A program made the translations under genes and the position numbers. Of a DNA stretch of 38,080 bases, positions 32,231-38,080 are shown one piece after another. Source of the DNA: CAZEJK01 sp964512045 (GTDB lineage: Bacteria; Acidobacteriota; Thermoanaerobaculia; Thermoanaerobaculales; Sulfomarinibacteraceae); assembly GCA_964512045.1 (NCBI GenBank), contig CAZEJK010000027.1, positions 1 to 38,080 on the forward strand, read 5' to 3'. Under the pieces are notes generated by a model. It did not search any database. It saw only the letters and a program-made list of their open reading frames with translations, and was not told the DNA's origin. Position 1 is the stretch's first letter, and each line of letters opens with the position of its first letter.

Positions 32231-33291
32231 GCGGTCCCGTGCTGATCGCCGGCGGTGACGACCGGGGCGCGGTCGCTTCCGGGTTGGCTGTGGCCGACGA
32301 GCTCATCGGGCAGGGGACCGCGGTCCACTGGTTGTCGGGGCAGGCCGATGCCGACCGCTCGACGATCGCCCAGCGCGGCATCGATCTCTCGCCGATCGGC
32401 CCCCGCCCCAGCCACACCGCAGATGCCGGCGGCTGGAGATCCGCCATCTCGCTCCCCGCTGCCATCGCCTCTGCACTGGCGACGATTCTCAAGGTTCAAC
32501 CTGCAGCGGTCCTCGGTATTGGCGGGCTTCCGTCGAGCGCCGGGGTGATTGCGGCCGGCATGCTGGGGCTGCCGATCGTCCTCCACGAGCCCAACGCGAC
32601 GCCCTCCACAGCCAACACGACATTCGCCCCCTGGGCCGATCTCGTGTGCTGCGGCTTCGAGGAGACCGTCGCGAAGTTCGCCTCATTGCCCACCGAGTGG
32701 ACCGGGAACCCCGTCGACGCCCGGTTCTTCGCATCTCCGCCCATCGCACCGCACGTGCCTCCCAATCTGGTCGTGCTCGGACGCGGATCACTCCTGCTCA
32801 ACCGCACGCTACCCGCTGCCGTCGCACTGCTGTTTGAGCTCGGAATCACTGTTGGCATTCGTCACCACGCCTCCACCCGATGGGCCGAGGTGGTGCGAAG
32901 CGCCTACCGCGACCAGGGGATTCAGGCCGACATCGATGTGTCCCTGGCAACTCCTTGGCACGCCCTGCAGGATGCCGACCTGGTTGTTGCCCGCGCGGAT
33001 GCCGTGACCATCTCCGAGATCGCCGCAGCCGGACGCGGGGCGGTGCTGATCCCGCTCAAGGCGCCAAGATCGCCGCAGCCGCACAACGCGGCAGCGATTG
33101 CCCGAGCGGGCGGCGCCGTGGTCATTCACGAAGACCGGATGTTCGCCGAAACGGTCGCTCACCAGCTTGCGGAGCTGCTGCGGACACCACAGCAGCTCAC
33201 CACGATGGGGGAGTGCTGCCACCGCATGGCCCGCCCGCATGCGGCCAGGAGGATCGCGCGACGCCTCCAGCAAGCGGGGGTGCAACCGTGA
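32227..33291 (+). CDS. murG: Divergent MurG-like glycosyltransferase
   Basis: Position and fold identify it as the MurG homologue, which makes lipid II from lipid I in the inner membrane. The 354 residues keep the two-domain GT-B layout: VLGIGGLPSSAGVIAA, then LHEPNATPSTAN with Asn123, and ISEIAAAGRGAVLIPL with Glu264. Several signature positions are missing. The first glycine loop GGTGGHxxP reads GGDDRGAVA (9-17), losing the His. GNPVR reads GNPVD (161-164 region). GGSQGA reads GRGSLLL (185-191). The frame is intact and codon use matches its neighbours, so it is not a fresh pseudogene. It may be a MurG with altered activity or a relic with a structural role. Confidence 0.8.
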   Translation: MSGPVLIAGGDDRGAVASGLAVADELIGQGTAVHWLSGQADADRSTIAQRGIDLSPIGPRPSHTADAGGWRSAISLPAAIASALATILKVQPAAVLGIGGLPSSAGVIAAGMLGLPIVLHEPNATPSTANTTFAPWADLVCCGFEETVAKFASLPTEWTGNPVDARFFASPPIAPHVPPNLVVLGRGSLLLNRTLPAAVALLFELGITVGIRHHASTRWAEVVRSAYRDQGIQADIDVSLATPWHALQDADLVVARADAVTISEIAAAGRGAVLIPLKAPRSPQPHNAAAIARAGGAVVIHEDRMFAETVAHQLAELLRTPQQLTTMGECCHRMARPHAARRIARRLQQAGVQP

Positions 33292-34670
33292 AGTTCGGGC
33301 ACATGCACCACTTCCACCTGATGGGCATCGGTGGCGTCGGCATGACCGCACTGGCCGAGGTACTGCTCGATGCAGGCTTCCGGATCTCCGGCTGCGACAG
33401 CTCCCCGAGCGAGCGCACGCGAGCTCTCACAGACCGCGGCGCATCCGTATGGCAGGGACACGAGCCGGCACACCTGGCAGGGGTCGACGCCGTCGTGGTG
33501 TCAGCCGCCATCGCCCGCGACTGCTCGGAGCTGATCGCCGCCAGGGAGCGCCAGCTACCGGTGGTCCGCCGCGCCGACATGCTCGCCGCCATCGCCCGCC
33601 AGCATCGGGCGGTTGTCGCCGTCGCCGGAACCCACGGGAAAACGACCTGCAGCGCGATGCTGGCGCACATCTTCGACCACGCCGGCCGGCAGCCGACCGC
33701 CGTGGTCGGGGGCAGGTTCGGTCGCGCCCAGCGTTACGGGCGGCTCGGTAACGGCGAGCTGGTGATCTGTGAAGCGGACGAGTACGATCGGGCGTTTCTT
33801 GCGATCTCCGGAGACGTCGTGCTCCTGACCAACCTCGAGGCCGAGCATCTGGACTGCTACGGCTCGCTCGAAGCACTCGAGGGTGCGTTTGTCGAGTTCG
33901 CCGGATCCGTCCCGTTCTTCGGCTCGGTAGTGGTCTGTCGCGACGATCGTGGAATCAAACGGATTCTCCCGAGGCTCGCACCGAACGCGATCACGTATGG
34001 CATCGACGCAGCGGCAGACTGGAAGGGCACCCTCGTAGAGCGCACACACCGCGGTAGCCGGCTCGATGTGACCCACGATGGCCAGCCTGTCGGTGAGATC
34101 GACGTCAAGCTGTTCGGACGGCACAACGCGCTCAACGCCATCGGCGTCATCGCTGTCGCCGACCGCCTCGATCTCCCGTTTGCAACCATCGCGGAAGGGA
34201 TCGCGTCGTTCACTGGGGTCGCCCGACGCCTCGAGTGGCTCGGCCAACGACGCGGCGTGGACGTCGTCGACGACTATGCCCACCACCCCACCGAGCTGAC
34301 CGCAGCGATCGACGGAATCCGTCAGCAGTTCTCCGGACGACGTCTCGTCGTCGTCTTCCAGCCCCACCTGTACAGCCGGACGCGAGATCACGCCACTGGT
34401 CTCGGCATGAGCCTTGGCTCGAGCGACGCCGCGGCCGTACTGCCGATCTACCCGGCACGCGAGGCTCCACTCGCCGGGGTCTCGTCAAACCTCGTGGTGG
34501 AAGCGGCGCGTGCGGCTGCAAAGCAAGCCACGAGCGTGGAGCTGGTGGATGACGCTCTGATCCTGGACTGGCTCGATGATGTGCTGGTGGCCGACGACGT
34601 GCTCCTCACCGTCGGAGCCGGTCCGGTGGACCGCATCGCCCGCTCCTGGCTGACGACGGAGGCGACATGA
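33288..34670 (+). CDS. murC: UDP-N-acetylmuramate:L-alanine ligase MurC
   Basis: MurC attaches the first amino acid to UDP-MurNAc. The GTG start overlaps murG as GTGA; an ATG at 33303 is an alternative. The 460 residues include HLMGIGGVGMTALAE at the N-terminus, the ATP loop AGTHGKTTCSAML at about 113-125, CEADEYDRAFL, LTNLEAEHLDCYGS, FGRHNALNAIGV, DDYAHHPTELTAAI and FQPHLYSRTRDH, all typical. No murB or ddl follows; ftsQ starts directly at its stop codon (ATGA). Confidence 0.96.
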   Translation: MKFGHMHHFHLMGIGGVGMTALAEVLLDAGFRISGCDSSPSERTRALTDRGASVWQGHEPAHLAGVDAVVVSAAIARDCSELIAARERQLPVVRRADMLAAIARQHRAVVAVAGTHGKTTCSAMLAHIFDHAGRQPTAVVGGRFGRAQRYGRLGNGELVICEADEYDRAFLAISGDVVLLTNLEAEHLDCYGSLEALEGAFVEFAGSVPFFGSVVVCRDDRGIKRILPRLAPNAITYGIDAAADWKGTLVERTHRGSRLDVTHDGQPVGEIDVKLFGRHNALNAIGVIAVADRLDLPFATIAEGIASFTGVARRLEWLGQRRGVDVVDDYAHHPTELTAAIDGIRQQFSGRRLVVVFQPHLYSRTRDHATGLGMSLGSSDAAAVLPIYPAREAPLAGVSSNLVVEAARAAAKQATSVELVDDALILDWLDDVLVADDVLLTVGAGPVDRIARSWLTTEAT

Positions 34671-35410
34671 CGAGCCTCCCGCCTCCCGTCCCCGACAGGA
34701 TTCGCTACCGGGCTGTCCGGTCGCGTCCGCGGCGGCGGTCGGCCTCCTGGATCCTCAGCATCGCCCTCACCGCCACCGTGCTCCTTGTGCCCAGCTGGAC
34801 GGTTCGCCGCGTCGAGATCCAGAGCGGCACCGCTGTGCCGGAGTCCGTCATTCGTGGCGTGCACACTCTGCACGGCACCTCGGTGTTTGCGCTCGACCTG
34901 CATTGGATCCGGACCGCTCTCAGCCGTTGGCCCGGAGTCGCCTCGGCCGAGGTCCGACTCGAACCGTCCGGCGTCCTCCGCATCCGCTGCACGGACGCAC
35001 CAGTGGTCGCATCGCTGGCCATCGGCCGCGGCTGGCACGGCGTCCTGCCCAACGGCAGTCTCGGCCCGCAGCTCCAAGCTCCCAACGAGATCGCAATCGT
35101 CGATGTTGCCAACGACCCCGCTGTGCTGCGACAGGCGCTGCGAGCGGTGGCACGAGTTCGTCCACACCTCCACGCACACAGCCTTCGCGTCACCAGCGCC
35201 CTGCCGGGCACGTTTCGCATCGAGGCGCTCTCCGCGACCGGCGCCTGCGCCGTCACCCTCGAGCTGGCGGCTCGACCGACGGCCGCTGAGAGAGCCTGGC
35301 TCGAGCTGGTTGCCTCGGACCGATTGCACGGCGCGAGATGGTTCGACCTCCGCGGCGAGCACCGGCTGGTTGTCCGCACCGCCGAGACGGCTCCGGAGGG
35401 CAGCGCATGA
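34667..35410 (+). CDS. ftsQ: Cell-division protein FtsQ/DivIB
   Basis: This 247-residue bitopic protein has a basic cytoplasmic tail, one membrane helix (about 27-45) and a POTRA domain. The POTRA pattern is VRRVEIQSGTAVPESVIRG, then LDLHWIRTALSRWPGVASAE and VRLEPSGVLRIRCTDAPVVA. A weaker FtsQ C-terminal domain follows. It would connect early and late division proteins through FtsL and FtsB. Its start and stop both overlap the neighbours as ATGA. Confidence 0.9.
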   Translation: MTSLPPPVPDRIRYRAVRSRPRRRSASWILSIALTATVLLVPSWTVRRVEIQSGTAVPESVIRGVHTLHGTSVFALDLHWIRTALSRWPGVASAEVRLEPSGVLRIRCTDAPVVASLAIGRGWHGVLPNGSLGPQLQAPNEIAIVDVANDPAVLRQALRAVARVRPHLHAHSLRVTSALPGTFRIEALSATGACAVTLELAARPTAAERAWLELVASDRLHGARWFDLRGEHRLVVRTAETAPEGSA

Positions 35411-36648
35411 GCGCCTTCGTCCCGTTCATCGGCATCGACATCGGCTCGTCCACCGTCTCGGTTGTGGTGGCGGTGGACGATAGCGGTCAGCTCCGCATCG
35501 AGGGGTGCGGCGAGGCGCGTCATAACGGCGCCAAGAAGGGCGTCATCGCCAACCTCACCGAGGTGGCCGAGGCCGTCAAGACCGCTGCTCTCGAGGCCGA
35601 GGCAATGGCCGCCGTGGTCATCGAAGACGCCTGTGTCGGCATTGGTGGAACTGCGATCCAGGGAATGACCGCCACCGCTTCCGTCAAGGTGACCGGGCCC
35701 AATCAGACGGTCACCGAGCACGATCAGCACGGCGCTCTCCTCGGCTGCGGTCGAATTCGCATACCCGAGGACTATCACGTCCTCGATATCGTTCCGTGCG
35801 GGTACACCCTGGATGGAGAGCCCGGCGTCGAGCATCCTGTCGGCATGCCGGGGATCCGCCTGGACGCTTCCGCGTACGTCCTGTTCTGCCCCAAGAACCA
35901 CGCCGAGCGCGTCGAGCAGGTGGTCAACCACGCGGGCATCGAGGTCCGGCAGCTCACCTACGAAGCGTTCGCCGCCGCGGAGGCCGTCGTGTCGGTGGAT
36001 GAGCGCGAGCTCGGATGTCTGCTGCTGGACATCGGCCTCGGCTCCACGGAGTGGGTCCTGTATGACGAACGCGCGGTCGTCACCACCGGCGCCACGCCGG
36101 TCGCCGGACGGCATTTCACGTCGGACCTGGCCGTGCTCCTGAAGACCACCACCGCCGCTGCCGAACGGTGCAAGCGCGAGGTCGGCGCATCGCTCCGCCA
36201 ACCCGATCTTGCGGAGCGCGGCATCGAGGTGCCATCCCTCGGCGGTGAAGGCAACCAGTTCTACTCGCAGCAGCTTGCTGCAGAGATCTTGTACGAGCGC
36301 GGCCATGACCTGCTGGTCCAGATCCACGAGGAGCTGGTACGCCAGCAGCTCGCCGACGTGCCGCGGGCCGGCATCGTGCTCACTGGCGGCGGCGCTCGCC
36401 TCGACGGCCTCATCGACCTCGCCGAAGAGGTCTTCGGACATCCGGCACGGCTGGGCACGCCCGGGCAGATCCCGGGTGTCCATGAGCCGGTGTCCGGTCC
36501 CGAGTGGGCCGTGGCGTGCGGCTTGGTCGTGCTCCAACAGCGCCGCCACCGGACCGCACCACAACGACAACAGCGCGGACGCAAGGGTGTCCGCCATTGG
36601 CTGCAAAAGGCCCTGGAGGGCATTTTCATCATGGGAGGTGGATCGTGA
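35407..36648 (+). CDS. ftsA: Cell-division actin homologue FtsA
   Basis: FtsA tethers FtsZ to the membrane. The 413 residues carry the phosphate-1 motif GIDIGSSTVSVVV near the N-terminus, a 1C domain, LLLDIGLGSTEWVLYDE (phosphate-2 region) and IVLTGGGARLDGL (adenosine region). A short amphipathic membrane-targeting helix (HWLQKALEGIFIM) lies at the very C-terminus. The length is normal. The ATG overlaps the ftsQ stop, and the ftsZ start overlaps its own stop. Confidence 0.95.
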   Translation: MSAFVPFIGIDIGSSTVSVVVAVDDSGQLRIEGCGEARHNGAKKGVIANLTEVAEAVKTAALEAEAMAAVVIEDACVGIGGTAIQGMTATASVKVTGPNQTVTEHDQHGALLGCGRIRIPEDYHVLDIVPCGYTLDGEPGVEHPVGMPGIRLDASAYVLFCPKNHAERVEQVVNHAGIEVRQLTYEAFAAAEAVVSVDERELGCLLLDIGLGSTEWVLYDERAVVTTGATPVAGRHFTSDLAVLLKTTTAAAERCKREVGASLRQPDLAERGIEVPSLGGEGNQFYSQQLAAEILYERGHDLLVQIHEELVRQQLADVPRAGIVLTGGGARLDGLIDLAEEVFGHPARLGTPGQIPGVHEPVSGPEWAVACGLVVLQQRRHRTAPQRQQRGRKGVRHWLQKALEGIFIMGGGS

Positions 36649-37859
36649 TCCGACTCGACGACAACATGCTGGACGCCAGCCCCGACCCCCGCGAGCGCGA
36701 GCCCGGCTCCGACAGCTCTGAGATCTGGCTCGACGACTCCGTCTCGCCGGCCCGGATCAAGGTCATCGGCGTCGGCGGAGGCGGCTGCAACTCGGTCAAT
36801 CGGATGATTGAGGCCGGACTCTCCGGCGTCGAGTTCATCGCCGCCAACACCGACTTGCAGGCGTTGAGCTTGTGCCAGGCTCCGATCAAGCTGCAGATCG
36901 GCCCCGACCTGACCCGCGGCCTCGGCGCCGGCGCCAACCCAGAGGTGGGACGCAAGGCTGCGCTTGAGGACACCGAGAGGATCTTCGATCTCCTCGACGG
37001 AACGGACATGGTGTTCATCGCATGCGGAATGGGCGGCGGGACCGGCACCGGGGCAGCGCCAATCTTCGCCCAGATGGCCAACGATGCCGGCGCACTGACG
37101 GTCGCTGTCGTCACCAAGCCGTTCAGCTTCGAAGGCGGACGACGGCGCCGCGCAGCCGAGGAAGGCATCCGTGCCCTCGCCCAGCACGTGGACACGCTGA
37201 TCACGATTCCCAACGACCGACTTCTCCAGTACGTCGAGCGCTCGACCAACTTCTCAGAAGCGATGCGGATCGCTGACGACGTGCTCCGCCAGGCGGTCCA
37301 GGGAATCGCCGATATCATCACGACGCCGGGGCTGATCAACCGCGACTTCGCGGACGTCCGCACCGTGATGAAGGACATGGGTCACGCCATCATGGGAATC
37401 GGCGCCGCCAGCGGCGAGCACCGCGCCGTTGAAGCCGCTCAACAGGCGATTGCCTCTCCCCTGCTCGAGGAGACCTCGATCGCCGGCGCCCGAGGTGTGC
37501 TGATCAACATCACCGGTGGTGATGAGGTCACCCTCTCGGAGGTCAACGAGGCCGCCGAGATCATCACCAAGGGCACCCATGAGGACGCTCAAATCCTGTT
37601 CGGCGCGGTGATCAACCCCGAGATGGGCGACAACATCCAGGTCACGGTCATCGCCACCGGGTTCAACACCGCCGAGGACGAGGTCGCCGAGCCCGCCAGC
37701 GAAGTGATCCAGATGCCGAAACCCTCCGCCAGCGAGCCGGAGGAGTCCGACCGACGTCGCCGCAACCGGTTCTTTGCGCCTGCGACGACAAACCCGGAGT
37801 TCGCGATCAACAGCGACGAGCACGACATTCCGGCGATCATTCGCCGTCATCTCGACTGA
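36645..37859 (+). CDS. ftsZ: Cell-division tubulin homologue FtsZ
   Basis: FtsZ is the GTPase that forms the division ring. The GTG at 36645 has GGGAGGTG upstream and overlaps ftsA as GTGA. The 404 residues start with an acidic extension of about 36 residues. They continue with IKVIGVGGGGCNSVNRM, the GTP signature GGGTGTGAAP at about 130-139, and TIPNDRLLQYVER. A linker and the conserved C-terminal peptide DIPAIIRRHLD, which binds FtsA, close the protein. It is the last gene of the cluster and is followed 40 bp later by a strong terminator. Confidence 0.97.
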   Translation: MIRLDDNMLDASPDPREREPGSDSSEIWLDDSVSPARIKVIGVGGGGCNSVNRMIEAGLSGVEFIAANTDLQALSLCQAPIKLQIGPDLTRGLGAGANPEVGRKAALEDTERIFDLLDGTDMVFIACGMGGGTGTGAAPIFAQMANDAGALTVAVVTKPFSFEGGRRRRAAEEGIRALAQHVDTLITIPNDRLLQYVERSTNFSEAMRIADDVLRQAVQGIADIITTPGLINRDFADVRTVMKDMGHAIMGIGAASGEHRAVEAAQQAIASPLLEETSIAGARGVLINITGGDEVTLSEVNEAAEIITKGTHEDAQILFGAVINPEMGDNIQVTVIATGFNTAEDEVAEPASEVIQMPKPSASEPEESDRRRRNRFFAPATTNPEFAINSDEHDIPAIIRRHLD

Positions 37860-37898
37860 CCCGGACCTCCTCTCCGCCCCGAGCCGGAGTCCGGATCT

Positions 37899-37954
37899 GC
37901 CCGACCCCAGCCGCCTTCCCTCCCAGGCGGCAGAGGGGTCGGGCCCCTTTTTTT
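37899..37954 (+). terminator. Strong intrinsic terminator after ftsZ
   Basis: A perfect 10-bp stem (GCCCGACCCC at 37899-37908 with GGGGTCGGGC at 37935-37944) encloses a second 7-bp stem (GCCGCCT with AGGCGGC). It is followed by CCC and seven T's (37948-37954). This ends the dcw transcript. Confidence 0.93.
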
Positions 37955-37980
37955 CTCCGAGGCGTTGGCGGCTCACAACC

Positions 37981-38057
37981 CGACATCTTCGAAAATTCGA
38001 AGCAAAGTTCGAGAGTTGAGTTCTAAGTTCTGAATTTTCAGTTCTCAATGCCGCCCA
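37981..38057. repeat. AT-rich stretch with palindrome and AGTTCT repeats
   Basis: Directly after the terminator the base composition changes sharply to AT-rich. It contains the palindrome CTTCGAA-AA-TTCGAAG (37987-38002) and then three copies of AGTTCT at about 10-20-bp spacing, in AGTTCTAAGTTCTGAA and CAGTTCTCAA. No gene is seen. It could be a dispersed intergenic repeat, a hairpin, or the edge of the next promoter region; the window ends soon after. Confidence 0.55.
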
Positions 38058-38080
38058 CCCTCCCCGGAGCCTACTCCGGA

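Noticed and set aside
1..38080. CRISPR arrays, insertion sequences, prophage genes, rRNA
   Set aside because: No regularly spaced repeats, transposases, phage genes or rRNA-like segments were seen in the window.

Overview
This is a GC-rich bacterial window packed with genes. Two large blocks are transcribed in opposite directions, with very short gaps or 4-base start/stop overlaps between genes. The gene content suggests an Acidobacteriota-like, Gram-negative organism. The clues are a type II secretion/type IV pilus hybrid operon whose secretin carries N-terminal TPR-like and C-terminal cohesin-like parts, a GWxTD-family exported protein, SurA-like periplasmic chaperones and a fused RibBA. 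This placement is an inference from gene content, not from a marker phylogeny.

Region 1 (279-12371, minus strand) reads as one long operon. An ECF sigma factor and a zinc-finger anti-sigma factor come first. They are followed by a stand-alone secretin-N-domain protein, a GspF platform, a GspE ATPase, PilM-, PilN-, PilO- and PilP-like assembly proteins, a GspD secretin and three pseudopilin-like proteins. The last of these has a Gly/Pro repeat tail and lacks the usual Glu5. Bases 1-278 hold no gene I can support.

Region 2 (12372-12940) holds a small plus-strand gene that is easy to miss. It encodes a SelW/Rdx-family selenoprotein (12521-12754) with an in-frame UGA in a CxxU motif and a well-formed bacterial SECIS hairpin just downstream. 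I consider this the clearest discovery in the window.

Region 3 (12941-23368, minus strand) carries, in order of transcription, a GWxTD-family exported protein, ribBA, mfd, an unrecognised membrane protein, two SurA-like peptidyl-prolyl isomerases and a YhaM-like HD/OB-fold nuclease.

Region 4 (23651-26027, plus strand) has an IscS/NifS-type cysteine desulfurase and a NamZ-like (DUF1343) exo-N-acetylmuramidase.

Region 5 (26028-38080, plus strand) is the division and cell-wall (dcw) cluster: mraZ-rsmH-ftsL-ftsI-murD-ftsW-murG-murC-ftsQ-ftsA-ftsZ. It starts with a promoter overlapped by three TGGTC repeats at 10-bp spacing, a probable MraZ operator, and ends in a strong intrinsic terminator. 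The cluster lacks the murE-murF-mraY block usually found between ftsI and murD, and also lacks murB and ddl. Its MurG has lost several signature residues, and its FtsW has SYGKTE in place of SYGGSS. Together these suggest that the lipid I/II part of the pathway has been reorganised or has diverged here.
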